DNA of 64,000 bases from Brucella anthropi ATCC 49188 (GCF_000017405.1 NC_009667.1:2094001-2158000); one strand, 5' to 3'; counted from the first letter of the stretch, positions 27,002-37,433 are shown. Notes: generated by a model from the sequence alone, not told the origin. Numbers and translations: made by a program.

Positions 27002-27919
27002 ATGAGCATTTCCGCATCTCTCGTCAAAGAACTCCGCGACCTCACCGGCGCCGGCATGATGGACTGCAAGACAGCACTTGCTGAAACCAATGGCGATATC
27101 GAAGCTGCCGTTGACTGGCTGCGTGCCAAGGGTATTGCAAAGGCTGACAAGAAGGCTGGCCGTACGGCGGCCGAAGGTCTGGTTGGCGTTGCAGCTTCCG
27201 GCAACAAGGCTGTTGTGGTTGAAGTCAATTCCGAGACCGACTTCGTTGCCCGCAACGATGCTTTCCAAGATCTGGTCCGCAAGATTGCCCAGGCTGCTCT
27301 GTCGACCGACGGTTCGACCGAAGCTGTGGCCAACGCCAACGTTGACGGCAAGACCGTTACCGAAACGGCAAAGGACGCTGTTGCCACCATCGGTGAAAAC
27401 ATTGGCTTCCGCCGTTCGGCTGCGCTGACCGTCCCGCAGGGCGTTGTCGCGACCTACATTCACAACGGCGTTGCTGATGGCCTCGGCAAGCTCGGCGTTC
27501 TCGTAGCAATCGAAACCGCTGGCGATGCAGAAGCTGCAAACGCATTTGGTCGTCAGGTTGCCATGCACGTTGCTGCAATCAACCCGCTGGCTCTCACTGC
27601 CGAGGACGTTGACCCGGCTGCTGCCGAGCGCGAAAAGGCGATTTTCATCGAGCAGGCCCGTGAATCCGGCAAGCCGGACAACATCATCGAAAAGATGATC
27701 GAAGGCCGTATGCGCAAGTTCTACGAAGAAGTTGTTCTTCTTTCGCAGGCTTTCGTCATCAATCCTGACCTGACGGTTGCAGCTGCCCTCAAGGAAGCTG
27801 AAAAGACCATCGGTGCACCGGCCAAGATCACCGGCTTTGTCCGTGTTGCTCTCGGCGAAGGCATCGAGAAGGAAGAAACCGACTTTGCTGCTGAAGTAGC
27901 TGCTGCTGCCAAGGGCTAA
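27002..27919 (+). CDS. tsf: translation elongation factor Ts
   Basis: A 305-residue nucleotide-exchange factor for EF-Tu. The start [28 protein letters not shown] holds the UBA-like N-domain with the TGAGMMDCK motif. The core contains [17 protein letters not shown], another family signature. ATG 27002 is preferred over 26987 because AAAGG lies just before it. It follows rpsB after 186 bases containing two hairpins. Confidence 0.97.
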   Translation: MSISASLVKELRDLTGAGMMDCKTALAETNGDIEAAVDWLRAKGIAKADKKAGRTAAEGLVGVAASGNKAVVVEVNSETDFVARNDAFQDLVRKIAQAALSTDGSTEAVANANVDGKTVTETAKDAVATIGENIGFRRSAALTVPQGVVATYIHNGVADGLGKLGVLVAIETAGDAEAANAFGRQVAMHVAAINPLALTAEDVDPAAAEREKAIFIEQARESGKPDNIIEKMIEGRMRKFYEEVVLLSQAFVINPDLTVAAALKEAEKTIGAPAKITGFVRVALGEGIEKEETDFAAEVAAAAKG

Positions 27920-27934
27920 GTGGCTCCGTTTTTT

Positions 27935-27982
27935 CAGCGCATTTTGTTCCGAAAACCGGTTTCCACTTTTCGGAATGCGCTG
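27935..27982. repeat. dispersed palindrome between tsf and pyrH
   Basis: CAGCGCATT...TTCCGAAAA pairs with TTTTCGGAATGCGCTG (27967-27982) apart from a short internal bulge. It belongs with the stems at 6102-6140 and 22373-22415. A second hairpin, GAAGGGCATCGCG with CGCGGTGCCCTTC, follows at 28008-28039. Confidence 0.7.
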
Positions 27983-28092
27983 ATTGCCTGAAAAGGCTTT
28001 TGATTATGAAGGGCATCGCGTGACAACGCGGTGCCCTTCGTGTATCGGAACCCGAACACAACCACTTGATCACAATCTGCGGAGAGCATCCA

Positions 28093-28815
28093 ATGTCCGG
28101 TAAGCCCGCCTACAAACGCGTCCTTTTGAAAGCCTCGGGCGAGGCATTGATGGGCAGTCAGGGCTTTGGCATCGATGTTTCCGTTGCAGACCGTATTGCA
28201 AACGACATCAAGCAGGCACGGTCGCTTGGTGTTGAAGTTGGCGTCGTGATCGGCGGTGGCAATATTTTTCGCGGTGTCGCTGTGGCCTCCAAGGGCGGAG
28301 ACCGCGTCACAGGCGATCACATGGGCATGTTGGCCACGGTCATCAATTCGCTGGCGCTGCGTACTTCCCTGCACAAGATTGGCGTCGATTCTGTCGTGCT
28401 CTCGGCCATAGCCATGCCTGAAATCTGTGAGAGCTTCTCGCAGAGACAGGCTACGGCTTACATGGATGAGGGCAAGGTCGTGATCTTTGCTGGTGGCACC
28501 GGAAATCCTTTCTTCACGACGGATTCGGCAGCAGCTCTTCGTGCTGCGGAAATTGAAGCGGATGCGCTTTTGAAGGGCACGCAGGTTGACGGAATCTATT
28601 CTGCCGACCCGAAGAAGGATCCGAACGCGACGCGTTTTGACAGTTTGACCCACAAAGAAGTTCTCGATCGCGGGCTTGCAGTCATGGATACAGCTGCTGT
28701 TGCCCTTGCGCGTGAGAACAACATTCCGATAATAGTCTATTCCATCCATGAAAACGGCGGCTTGGCCGAAATTCTGCAAGGCAAGGGACGCTGCACGATC
28801 GTTTCCGATAATTGA
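28093..28815 (+). CDS. pyrH: UMP kinase
   Basis: A 240-residue UMP kinase that makes UDP. Marks are YKRVLLKASGEALMG (ATP site), VGVVIGGGNIFRG, DHMGMLATVINSLAL and FAGGTGNPFFTTDSAAALRA. ATG 28093 has GGAGAG in front; the 28066 frame extension does not. It follows tsf and leads to frr 33 bases downstream. Confidence 0.97.
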   Translation: MSGKPAYKRVLLKASGEALMGSQGFGIDVSVADRIANDIKQARSLGVEVGVVIGGGNIFRGVAVASKGGDRVTGDHMGMLATVINSLALRTSLHKIGVDSVVLSAIAMPEICESFSQRQATAYMDEGKVVIFAGGTGNPFFTTDSAAALRAAEIEADALLKGTQVDGIYSADPKKDPNATRFDSLTHKEVLDRGLAVMDTAAVALARENNIPIIVYSIHENGGLAEILQGKGRCTIVSDN

Positions 28816-28848
28816 TCGACCTTTGCTGCGTATCGAAGGAGAAAATGC

Positions 28849-29409
28849 ATGAGTGATGCTTTCGACATCAACGACCTGAAACGCCGCATGGAAGGCGCTA
28901 TCAATTCTTTGAAGCACGACCTTAACGGTCTGCGCACGGGCCGCGCTTCAGCAAGCTTGCTGGAGCCGATCGTGATAGAGGCCTATGGCTCGACCATGCC
29001 GATCAATCAGGTTGCCAATATCACTGTTCCCGAATCGCGTATGCTTTCGGTTTCCGTCTGGGACAAGAGCATGGTGGGCGCTGTGGAACGCGCAATTCGC
29101 GATTCCGGCCTCGGTCTCAATCCCATCACCGATGGCACGACGCTGCGCATTCCGCTGCCGGAATTGAACGAACAGCGCCGCAAGGAACTGGTCAAGATCG
29201 CGCACCAGTATGCTGAGCAGGGTCGTATCGCTGCCCGTCATGTTCGTCGTGACGGTATGGACACGCTGAAAAAGCTGGAGAAGGACAGCCTCATCAGTCA
29301 GGATGATGGCCGCGTTCTGTCTGAAAAAGTGCAGAAGCTGACGGACGAAACCATCGCTGAGATGGATAAGGTCGTTGCAGTGAAAGAAGGGGAGATCATG
29401 CAGGTCTAG
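28849..29409 (+). CDS. frr: ribosome recycling factor
   Basis: A 186-residue RRF that splits post-termination ribosomes. It shows the N-terminal [28 protein letters not shown] helix, [16 protein letters not shown], and a C-terminal [15 protein letters not shown] helix. GAAGGAG precedes ATG 28849. It continues the rpsB cluster; uppS starts 35 bases later. Confidence 0.97.
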
Positions 29410-29444
29410 TACCTGCATGGTTTTCATTGAGGGAGAGCTTCGCC

Positions 29445-30212
29445 ATGTCCGATCCGCGCCACATCGCCATTATCATGGATGGCAATGGCCGTTGGGCGAA
29501 GGCGCGCAATTTGCCGCGCAGCGCCGGGCACCGGGCAGGCGTGGAAGCTCTTCGTGAGATTGTGCGGGCGGCCGGGGATCGTGGTCTCGGCTACCTTACA
29601 TTGTTTGCGTTCTCTTCAGAGAACTGGTCCCGCCCCAGCGGCGAGGTGAACGATCTTCTGGGGTTGCTGAAGATTTTCATCCGACGCGATCTTGCTGAGC
29701 TGCACCGCAATAATGTGCGTGTCAGTATTATCGGCGAGCGCGAGGAACTTGCCGCCGATATACGTGCGCTATTAGTCGAAGCGGAAACGCTTACGCGTCG
29801 CAATACAGGCCTCAACCTGATCATAGCTTTCAATTACGGTTCCCGCGACGAGATCGTCCGTGCCGTTCGAAGTCTGGCGCGTGATGTCGCTGCCGGACTG
29901 CTTGATCCTGCTTCCATTTCCAGTGAACTGGTTTCCGCAAATCTCGATACAGCCGGGATACCCGATCCCGATCTTATCATCCGTACGAGCGGGGAAATGC
30001 GCCTGTCGAATTTCCTGCTCTGGCAAGCGGCGTATTCCGAGTTTCTATTCCTGCCCATTCATTGGCCTGATTTCCGCGCGTCTGATCTTGATGCAGCCTA
30101 TGAGGCTTTTCGCCAGCGCGAGCGTCGGTTTGGCGGCGTTGAAGTGCGCGCCGGACTGGAAGACCGTGAAGAAGAAATCGCATGCCCTTCGACCAAGGGG
30201 GCGGCAGTCTAA
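29445..30212 (+). CDS. uppS: undecaprenyl diphosphate synthase
   Basis: A 255-residue cis-prenyltransferase that makes the C55 lipid carrier for peptidoglycan and O-antigen. The catalytic [16 protein letters not shown] is at the start, [14 protein letters not shown] follows, and [25 protein letters not shown] is the C-terminal signature. ATG 29445 has GGGAGAG in front; TTG 29427 is an alternative. The C-terminus is longer than in E. coli UppS. It leads into cdsA with a 71-base gap. Confidence 0.96.
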   Translation: MSDPRHIAIIMDGNGRWAKARNLPRSAGHRAGVEALREIVRAAGDRGLGYLTLFAFSSENWSRPSGEVNDLLGLLKIFIRRDLAELHRNNVRVSIIGEREELAADIRALLVEAETLTRRNTGLNLIIAFNYGSRDEIVRAVRSLARDVAAGLLDPASISSELVSANLDTAGIPDPDLIIRTSGEMRLSNFLLWQAAYSEFLFLPIHWPDFRASDLDAAYEAFRQRERRFGGVEVRAGLEDREEEIACPSTKGAAV

Positions 30213-30283
30213 GGTGGTTCCCGAGAGTTGGGACGACTGAAAATGCTCTAATATGGCGTAAGCCAGTCCGTCGAAAGGTCTCA

Positions 30284-31096
30284 ATGTCCAATCTGCAAAC
30301 CCGCATCATTACTGCCATTGTCCTCGGTGCAGCCGCCTTGTGGCTGACGTGGGTCGGCGGTTTGGGTTTCACACTGTTTTCGATTGCAATCGGATTGGCC
30401 ATGTTCCACGAGTGGACGAGCCTGACCGCACCGAAGCAGACAGTGTTCTCACGTGTGTTCGGCTGGGCAGGGCTGGTGCTCACAAGCGTTCTGCTTGTTA
30501 TGGACCGGAGCGCTTTGCTGACGATTGGCGTTCTGTTGGTGGGCACCCTCATTCTTCTGGCCACGCAATGGCGGACAGGGCGCGGCTGGCCAGCGGCGGG
30601 GCTTTTCTATGCAGGTTTCTCCGCCGTTTCGCTTTCACTCCTGCGCGGCGATGAGCCCTTTGGCTTTACTGCGATTGTTTTCCTTTTCGCAGTTGTCTGG
30701 TCCACAGATATCGCGGCCTACTTCAATGGCCGGGCACTGGGCGGGCCGAAACTGGCACCGCGCTTTTCACCGAACAAGACATGGTCAGGCGCCATCGGTG
30801 GCGCCGCGGCTGCGGTAGCCGGTGGCATTCTGGTTGCCTCACTGGTGGCTGCTCCCGGAAGCTGGCTGGTACCGCTACTCGCATTGCTGCTGTCTGTCGT
30901 TTCGCAGATTGGCGACCTTGCAGAATCATGGGTGAAGCGCCAGTTCGGCGCAAAGGACTCTGGCCGTCTTTTGCCGGGGCATGGCGGTGTTCTGGATCGC
31001 GTGGACGGGCTTGTCGCTGCTGCCGCACTTTTGTACCTGTTTGGTGCAATTTTTGCAGAACCAGACGTGCCGTCCGCTATATTCTTCAGTTTCTAA
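30284..31096 (+). CDS. cdsA: phosphatidate cytidylyltransferase
   Basis: A 270-residue membrane enzyme making CDP-diacylglycerol from phosphatidic acid and CTP. Seven to eight helices are predicted, and the C-terminal CdsA signature appears as KRQFGAKDSGRLLPGHGGVLDRVD. ATG 30284 is set by GAAAGG. The upstream frame to 30182 overlaps uppS and is not used. It is followed by rseP after 84 bases, with no dxr gene in between. Confidence 0.95.
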   Translation: MSNLQTRIITAIVLGAAALWLTWVGGLGFTLFSIAIGLAMFHEWTSLTAPKQTVFSRVFGWAGLVLTSVLLVMDRSALLTIGVLLVGTLILLATQWRTGRGWPAAGLFYAGFSAVSLSLLRGDEPFGFTAIVFLFAVVWSTDIAAYFNGRALGGPKLAPRFSPNKTWSGAIGGAAAAVAGGILVASLVAAPGSWLVPLLALLLSVVSQIGDLAESWVKRQFGAKDSGRLLPGHGGVLDRVDGLVAAAALLYLFGAIFAEPDVPSAIFFSF

Positions 31097-31180
31097 GGGT
31101 GCGACGGATGAGTTTGTGGGATTGCTCAAAACGCATTCGGTTCTTCGGAAGCCCACTAGCGTTGTGTAAGGAGTAGTGAT

Positions 31181-32320
31181 TTGCAGGAGGCGTTGGCCTT
31201 TTTTCTGGGTGGCGAAAGTCTGCTTGTCGGGACCATCATTCCATTCCTCTTTGTTTTGACCGTTGTGGTCTTTGTCCATGAAATGGGCCACTATCTGGTT
31301 GCGCGCTGGTGCGGCATTGGCTCACAGGCATTTTCTATCGGCTTCGGACCTGAGCTGATCGGTTTCACGGACAAGCACGGCACGCGGTGGAAGATTTCTG
31401 CCATTCCGCTTGGTGGCTATGTCAAATTCATCGGTGACGAGAGCGCCACGAGCTCTCCAGTTGACGTCGATAATGCAAGCCTGAGCGCAGATGAGCAGCG
31501 AAGGGCATTCCATACCCAGCCTGTGTGGAAGCGGGCGGCGACCGTCTTTGCTGGTCCTGCTTTCAATATCATTCTGACGATCGTTATCTTCAGTGTCTTC
31601 TTCGCGCTCTATGGGCGTCAGATTTCCGATCCGCTCATAGCTGGCGTCCAGCCTGGCAGTCCTGCTGCTGAAGCAGGGTTTGAAGCCGGGGATCGCTTTA
31701 TCAGCGTTGAGGGCGAAAAGATCACAACTTTTTCCGATGTGCAGCGCATCGTATCCGGACGGGCCGGGGACAAGCTGAACTTCACTGTCGAGCGTGATGG
31801 CAAGATGGTGGATTTGCAGGCCGTTCCGGCAATCGTCGAGCGTACGGATCCGCTTGGAAACAAGATCAAGCTTGGCGCCATCGGCGTGGAAACCACTGAA
31901 GCTGTCGGTAATTTCCGCCGGATTGAATATGGCCCCCTCGAATCAGTGGGACAAGCTGTCATGGAAACGGGCTACATTATCAGCCGGACAGGAGAGTTCT
32001 TTCAGCGTTTTGCGGTTGGGCGTGAGGACAAATGTCAGCTCGGTGGTCCGGTGAAAATCGCCAATATGGCTGGTAAGGCTGCGAGTCAGGGTTTTGACTG
32101 GCTCATCCAGCTAATGGCAATGTTGTCGGTTGGTATCGGGCTTTTGAACCTGTTTCCATTGCCTCCATTGGATGGCGGCCATCTGGTTTTCTATGCGGTG
32201 GAGGCCATAAAGGGTAGCCCGGTATCTGTTGCGGCGCAGGAAATTTTCTATCGTGTTGGGTTCCTACTTGTTATGGGATTCATGGGGTTCGTACTTTTCA
32301 ACGACCTGTTTGCCTGCTAG
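31181..32320 (+). CDS. rseP: RIP metalloprotease RseP
   Basis: A 379-residue site-2 protease of the inner membrane that cuts anti-sigma factors and signal-peptide remnants. The first helix holds the zinc motif HEMGH (FVHEMGHYLVARW) and the last helices hold NLFPLPPLDGGHL. A single PDZ domain lies between, about residues 130-220. The start is TTG 31181, supported by AAGGAG seven bases before it. It sits between cdsA and bamA as in many proteobacteria. Confidence 0.95.
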   Translation: MQEALAFFLGGESLLVGTIIPFLFVLTVVVFVHEMGHYLVARWCGIGSQAFSIGFGPELIGFTDKHGTRWKISAIPLGGYVKFIGDESATSSPVDVDNASLSADEQRRAFHTQPVWKRAATVFAGPAFNIILTIVIFSVFFALYGRQISDPLIAGVQPGSPAAEAGFEAGDRFISVEGEKITTFSDVQRIVSGRAGDKLNFTVERDGKMVDLQAVPAIVERTDPLGNKIKLGAIGVETTEAVGNFRRIEYGPLESVGQAVMETGYIISRTGEFFQRFAVGREDKCQLGGPVKIANMAGKAASQGFDWLIQLMAMLSVGIGLLNLFPLPPLDGGHLVFYAVEAIKGSPVSVAAQEIFYRVGFLLVMGFMGFVLFNDLFAC

Positions 32321-32481
32321 ATGACTCTCCGGCTGGCTCAGGTGGTGATCTTGGGGATCGGTGCAGGCTGGAGGGTTCCAGTCAGCTAACCGCTATGATG
32401 CGCATCTTCTCTGGCGAGGATCGGGGAAGGTGTTAAACAGAAGTGAAAATTGGGAGTGACTGCTCGAAAAGCTAAGCGATT

Positions 32482-32541
32482 TGTTTACCATAACGCTCAA
32501 ATCGCGTGGCGCGGATGCCACGCTGGTTGCTTAAGTAAACA
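32482..32541. promoter_or_regulatory. large interrupted inverted repeat before bamA
   Basis: TGTTTAC (32482-32488) is inverted at GTAAACA (32535-32541). Nested inside are GCGTGGC (32504-32510) and GCCACGC (32517-32523). It lies 117 bases before the bamA start in a 337-base gap with no gene. It could be a binding site or a structured leader. Confidence 0.5.
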
Positions 32542-32657
32542 GAATTTAACCGTGACGCTTGCTTGTATGGAAAAACCGGGTATGACGGTTGTATCTGTAC
32601 GTGCTTTTCTGGGTTAATCGCCCCGGGGACAGAAAGAAACGAAGGTTCGGAAAGCCT

Positions 32658-35015
32658 ATGACGGCAAGTTCTAAATTCTTTGGCGCCGCTTCTGCGCTCG
32701 CCATGTCAGTGGCTCTTGTGGCTTCGGGTACTGCTGCACTCTCGCTGGCTTCGGTCAATGTTGCCGAGGCTGCTGTCGTTAGCCGTATCGAGGTACGCGG
32801 AAATACACGCGTCGACGCACAGTCCATCCGTGACAATATCGACATTCGTCCGGGCAAGGCCTTCACCAGCGCTGATATTGATGCTGCGGTGAAGCGTCTG
32901 TTCGCGATGGGTCTGTTCTCGGATGTTCGCATCAATCAGTCCGGCAGCACGCTCGTCGTGAATGTTTCTGAGCGTTCCGTCGTCAACAACGTCCTTTTCC
33001 AGGGCAACAAGAAGATCAAGGATCCTGATCTTACTCGTGCTGTTCAGCTCAAGCCGCGTTCGCCTTACGACGCAGCGACCATGGAGGCTGACGTTGAGGC
33101 CATCAAGGGAGCCTATGCACATATCGGGCGCAGCGATGCGACCGTGAATGCACGTACTGTTGATCTTGGTCAGGGGCGTGTGAACGTCGTTTATGAAATC
33201 AACGAAGGTTCGCGCACGAAAATCGCAAATGTCGATTTCGTTGGCAATCAGGCATTCGGCTCTCGTCGTTTGCGCGATGTGATCTCGACCAAGCGTTCGA
33301 ACCCGCTTTCATGGCTGACGCGTAATGACGTATATGACGAAGGGCGTCTTCAGGCTGACGAGGAAACGCTCCGTCGTTTCTATTACAATCGCGGCTATGC
33401 GGATTTCCGCGTTATTTCATCGAATGCAGTCCTTGATCCGTCGACAAACGAATACACGATCACCATCACGGTTGATGAAGGTCAGCGCTATACATTCGGC
33501 AATGTAAGCGTCGAGAGCAACGTTGATGGCGTTGACGGGCAGGCTCTGGATCATCTGGTCAAGACTCGTTCAGGTAAGCCTTACAGCGCCAAGGAAATCG
33601 AAGATTCGGTTCTCGCAGTTACCGAAAATGTTGCCGGTAGCGGTTATGCTTTCGCCAAGGTTGAACCGCGTGGCGATCGTGACTTCGAGAATCATACGAT
33701 TTCGGTCGTCTATAGCGTTGACGAAGGTCCGCGCGCTTACATTCAGCGCATTGAAATTCGCGGTAACGACAAGACGCGTGACTTCGTGATTCGTCGCGAA
33801 TTCGACATGAACGAAGGTGATGCTTTCAATCAGGTCATGGTGCAGCGTGCGAAGCGTCGTCTTGAAGCGCTGGACTTCTTCCAGACGGTCAATATCTCGA
33901 CGGCGCCGGGCTCAGAGCCGGATCAGGTTATTCTTGTCGTTGATGTTGTTGAAAAGTCGACCGGCGAATTCTCGATCGGTGGCGGTTACACGACAGGCGG
34001 CGAATCGCCGGGTGCGCAGGTAGAAGCTGCTATTACCGAGCGTAACTTCCTCGGACGCGGCCAGTACATCCGTATCAGCGCCGGTGCCGGTCAGGATGAT
34101 ATGCGCAATTATGGCCTGTCGTTTACGGAGCCATATTTCCTCGGATATCGTCTCTCGGCTGGTTTCGATGTATTCCGTCGTACGTATCGCGTAAACGATG
34201 ATTACGATGTCGAGCAGACCGGTGGTACGATCCGCTTCGGTCTTCCGATCACGGACAATTTCTCGGCAGGTCTCGCGTATAACCTCGTTCAGGAAAAGTA
34301 TGACCTGTTCCGTGCGGACGCTGACAACTACTATGCGCCTGCCTTGCTAGAGGCTGCTGAGCATAGTCCGTGGCTGCGTTCGTCGATCAGCTATTCGCTG
34401 ACCTACAACTCCATCGACGACATGAAGAATCCGCATGACGGTCTTTATGGCAAGTTCACACAGGAGTTCGCAGGTCTTGGCGGCGATGCCAAGTACATCA
34501 AGACCACGTTCAAGGGTAACTACTACAAGACGCTTTCTCAGGAAGCCGATATCGTCGGTATGCTGGGCATTGGCGGTGGTTATATCCATGAATTCGGTGA
34601 TGATGGCGTCCGCATCTTTGATCTGTTCAAGAACAATTCGGACATCATCCGCGGCTTCAAGTTCAATGGTATCGGTCCATATCAGGATGCCGCGAACGGC
34701 AAACGCTACTGGATGGGCGGAACGACCTATATCAACGGTACGGCTGAAGTTCAGTTCCCGATGCCGCTCGTTCCTGAAAGCTTGGGTATCCGTGGCGCCT
34801 TGTTTGCTGATGCCGCAACGCTTTATGGTAATGACTCCTCGCAGGGCGGTTCGCCAATCTATGGCGACGACAAGAAGCTTCGCGCTTCAGCAGGTATAAG
34901 CTTGATGTGGGCTTCGCCGTTCGGTCCTCTGCGTTTTGACTATGCGTTCCCGATCGCGAAGGCTGATACCGACAAGGTTCAGAACTTCAACTTCGGTGTT
35001 TCGACCAAGTTCTAA
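32658..35015 (+). CDS. bamA: outer membrane protein assembly factor BamA
   Basis: A 785-residue Omp85 protein. The signal peptide runs to about residue 37. Five POTRA domains follow to about residue 430 (VVSRIEVRGNTRVDAQSIRDNI begins the first), then a beta-barrel that ends in phenylalanine (NFGVSTKF). It inserts outer-membrane beta-barrels. ATG 32658 is chosen because the upstream 69 bases do not encode a signal peptide. The frame is followed by lpxD after 51 bases, with no skp/ompH gene between them as in E. coli. Confidence 0.96.
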   Translation: MTASSKFFGAASALAMSVALVASGTAALSLASVNVAEAAVVSRIEVRGNTRVDAQSIRDNIDIRPGKAFTSADIDAAVKRLFAMGLFSDVRINQSGSTLVVNVSERSVVNNVLFQGNKKIKDPDLTRAVQLKPRSPYDAATMEADVEAIKGAYAHIGRSDATVNARTVDLGQGRVNVVYEINEGSRTKIANVDFVGNQAFGSRRLRDVISTKRSNPLSWLTRNDVYDEGRLQADEETLRRFYYNRGYADFRVISSNAVLDPSTNEYTITITVDEGQRYTFGNVSVESNVDGVDGQALDHLVKTRSGKPYSAKEIEDSVLAVTENVAGSGYAFAKVEPRGDRDFENHTISVVYSVDEGPRAYIQRIEIRGNDKTRDFVIRREFDMNEGDAFNQVMVQRAKRRLEALDFFQTVNISTAPGSEPDQVILVVDVVEKSTGEFSIGGGYTTGGESPGAQVEAAITERNFLGRGQYIRISAGAGQDDMRNYGLSFTEPYFLGYRLSAGFDVFRRTYRVNDDYDVEQTGGTIRFGLPITDNFSAGLAYNLVQEKYDLFRADADNYYAPALLEAAEHSPWLRSSISYSLTYNSIDDMKNPHDGLYGKFTQEFAGLGGDAKYIKTTFKGNYYKTLSQEADIVGMLGIGGGYIHEFGDDGVRIFDLFKNNSDIIRGFKFNGIGPYQDAANGKRYWMGGTTYINGTAEVQFPMPLVPESLGIRGALFADAATLYGNDSSQGGSPIYGDDKKLRASAGISLMWASPFGPLRFDYAFPIAKADTDKVQNFNFGVSTKF

Positions 35016-35029
35016 TAGATTTGCCTTTT

Positions 35030-35051
35030 CCCGGGGTATAACAACCCCGGG
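35030..35051 (+). promoter_or_regulatory. GC hairpin between bamA and lpxD
   Basis: CCCGGGG (35030-35036) pairs with CCCCGGG (35045-35051). T-residues lie before, not after, the stem, so it is not a normal terminator for bamA. The right arm ends 15 bases before the lpxD start and might limit its translation or mark a processing site. Confidence 0.4.
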
Positions 35052-35066
35052 GAAGAAAGTGTTTTG

Positions 35067-36122
35067 ATGGCAGATCCTGTTTTTTTCGCGCCTTCGCGTA
35101 AACTCACGATTGGCGATATCGCAGATTTTACCGGTGCAAGACTTCGTGACCCGAAGCTTGCACCGCGTTCTGTTGCGCGTCTTTCTTCTCTTAAAGATGC
35201 TATTGAGGGTTCTCTTGTTTTCGTCGAAGGCAAGAAGAATGCTGACGGTCTCTCATCGATTAATGCTGCTGGCGTTCTATGTAGCGAGGCTGTGGTGGAT
35301 AGCGTGCCGTCGCACATAGCTGCACTGGTTACCCGCAATCCGCAACGGGACTTTGCATCCGTTGGTCGAATGCTGTTTCCGGCATCCGTCAAACCGGTCA
35401 GCTGGTTCGGAGAAACTGGTGTTTCTTCAGCGGCAATTATTCATCCGACAGCACATATTGAGGATGGTGCGACCATCGAGGCCGGCGCAGTTATCGGCAA
35501 GGACGTAAGTGTCGGCAGCGGTACGCTGATCGCTTCTACAGCGGTTATCGGTGAAGGCAGCCAGATAGGTCGCAACAGCTATATTGCCCCCGGTGTAACC
35601 GTTCAGTGTGCTTTCATCGGCAATCAAGTGTCTCTTCATCCAGGTGTGCGGATTGGGCAGGACGGTTTCGGCTACGTCCCAGGTCCCGCCGGCTTGGAGA
35701 AGGTTCCCCAGCTTGGCAGAGTCATCATTCAGGATAATGTCGAGATTGGCGCTAATACGACGATCGACCGTGGTTCGTTGAACGATACCGTCATTGGCGA
35801 AGGTACGAAGATCGATAACCTCGTACAGATCGCCCATAATGTGCGGATCGGCCGTTTTTGTATTGTTGCGGCTCATTGCGGCATTTCCGGCAGCTGTGTC
35901 ATCGGTGACCAGACGATGCTGGGTGGTCGTGTGGGACTTGCCGACCATTTGATTATCGGTTCGCGCGTGCAGATTGCCGCAGCGAGCGGCGTTATGAATG
36001 ACATACCCGATGGCGAGCGCTGGGGCGGTATTCCCGCTCGGCCTATCAAGCAGTGGTTCCGAGATATCGCGAACATACGTAGCATCGGGCAATCGAGAAA
36101 GGAGCAATCCTCTGATGAGTGA
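35067..36122 (+). CDS. lpxD: UDP-3-O-acylglucosamine N-acyltransferase LpxD
   Basis: A 351-residue acyltransferase for the third step of lipid A synthesis. The N-terminal uridine-binding domain is followed by left-handed beta-helix hexapeptide repeats (residues ~120-290; [23 protein letters not shown]) and a C-terminal helix. The catalytic histidine lies in the [10 protein letters not shown] segment. ATG 35067 is used; TTG 35064 is also in frame. The last 8 bases overlap fabZ. Confidence 0.95.
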
Positions 36123-36588
36123 TGCAAATCAGACCAAGCTGGAAGCAGCAGATATCCAGGATCTTCTGGCAGTGCTGCCGCATCGCTATCCATTTTTGCT
36201 GATCGACCGGATTGTTGACATTGACGGCGACGTCTCCGCAACCGGCATCAAGAATGTGACGATCAACGAGCCGCATTTCACCGGACATTTCCCTGAAAAG
36301 CCGATTATGCCGGGCGTATTGATTGTCGAAGCCATGGCACAGACGGCGGGCGCTATTTCTCTGCTTCAGCGCAAAACCGGGCGCCCTGGCGTGGTCTATT
36401 TCATGACTATAGATAATGCCAAATTCCGTCGCCCGGTCATACCGGGAGATCGACTTTTGCTTCACGTAAAGAAGATCAAGCAACGCGCAAATATCTCGAA
36501 ATACGAATGCATTGCCGAAGTCGATGGTGTAAAGGTTGCGGAAGCTGAAGTCGCTGCCATGATCAGTACAGCTGAAGAAAGCCAGTGA
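36115..36588 (+). CDS. fabZ: 3-hydroxyacyl-ACP dehydratase FabZ
   Basis: A 157-residue hotdog-fold dehydratase. It shows [13 protein letters not shown] with the catalytic His, and [24 protein letters not shown] with the catalytic acid region. It supplies unsaturated acyl-ACP for fatty-acid elongation, competing with LpxA and LpxD for hydroxyacyl-ACP. AAAGGAG fixes ATG 36115, which overlaps the lpxD stop. Confidence 0.96.
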
Positions 36589-36596
36589 GCATATCA

Positions 36597-37433
36597 ATGA
36601 AAGAAACATTTATTCACCCCACCGCTCTTGTTGAGCAGGGTGTGGAACTGGGGCAGGGTGTGTCTGTCGGCCCCTTCTGTCACATTCAGTCTGGCGCCGT
36701 CATAGGCGACAATTCGGAATTGATGAGTCATGTAGTGGTGACTGGTGCAACGACACTTGGCACAGGTGGAAAGGTTTATCCGCACGCTGTTCTGGGTTGC
36801 GACCCGCAGAACAACAAGCATAAGGGCGGCCCAACGAAGCTGAACATTGGCGCAAATTGCCTGATCCGCGAAGGCGTGACCATGCACAAGGGGTCAGACA
36901 GCGCACGTGGTTACACTTCGGTTGGCGACAACTGTTCGTTCCTGGCTTACGCGCATGTGGCACATGATTGTGACATTGGCGACTACGTCACCTTCTCCAA
37001 CAATGTGATGATTGGTGGCCACACGACAATCGGACATCACGCTATTCTGGGTGGTGGTGCCGCTATTCATCAGTTTGTGCGCGTTGGGCATCACGCTTTC
37101 GTTGGCGGCATGGCTGCGGTTGTAAGCGATCTTATCCCGTACGGCATGGCGATTGGCGTGCACGCTCATCTCGGTGGATTGAACATCGTCGGCATGAAGC
37201 GTTCCGGTATGGAACGCAAAGAGATTCATAATCTCCGTCATGCAGTTCGGATGCTGTTTGATCGCACAAAGCCCATTCGGGATCGTGCAAAGGACGTTCT
37301 GACTGCGATACCGGATTCTCCGGCTGTGATTGACATGATCGACTTCATCAATGTCGATACCAAACGTGCCTACTGTACACCTCCGCTCGATGCGGTCCAT
37401 GGTGGGGCCGGGCATGACAGCGGCGAAGATTGA
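36597..37433 (+). CDS. lpxA: acyl-ACP-UDP-GlcNAc acyltransferase LpxA
   Basis: A 278-residue acyltransferase that starts lipid A synthesis. Hexapeptide beta-helix repeats fill residues 1-190 (IHPTALVEQGVELGQGVSVGPF), including LGCDPQNNKHKGG and the catalytic-His region FLAYAHVAHDCDIGDYVTFSNN. The C-terminal helical part binds the acyl-ACP. ATG 36597 is chosen; GTG 36585 overlapping fabZ is an alternative. Its end overlaps the lpxI start by 20 bases. Confidence 0.96.
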   Translation: MKETFIHPTALVEQGVELGQGVSVGPFCHIQSGAVIGDNSELMSHVVVTGATTLGTGGKVYPHAVLGCDPQNNKHKGGPTKLNIGANCLIREGVTMHKGSDSARGYTSVGDNCSFLAYAHVAHDCDIGDYVTFSNNVMIGGHTTIGHHAILGGGAAIHQFVRVGHHAFVGGMAAVVSDLIPYGMAIGVHAHLGGLNIVGMKRSGMERKEIHNLRHAVRMLFDRTKPIRDRAKDVLTAIPDSPAVIDMIDFINVDTKRAYCTPPLDAVHGGAGHDSGED

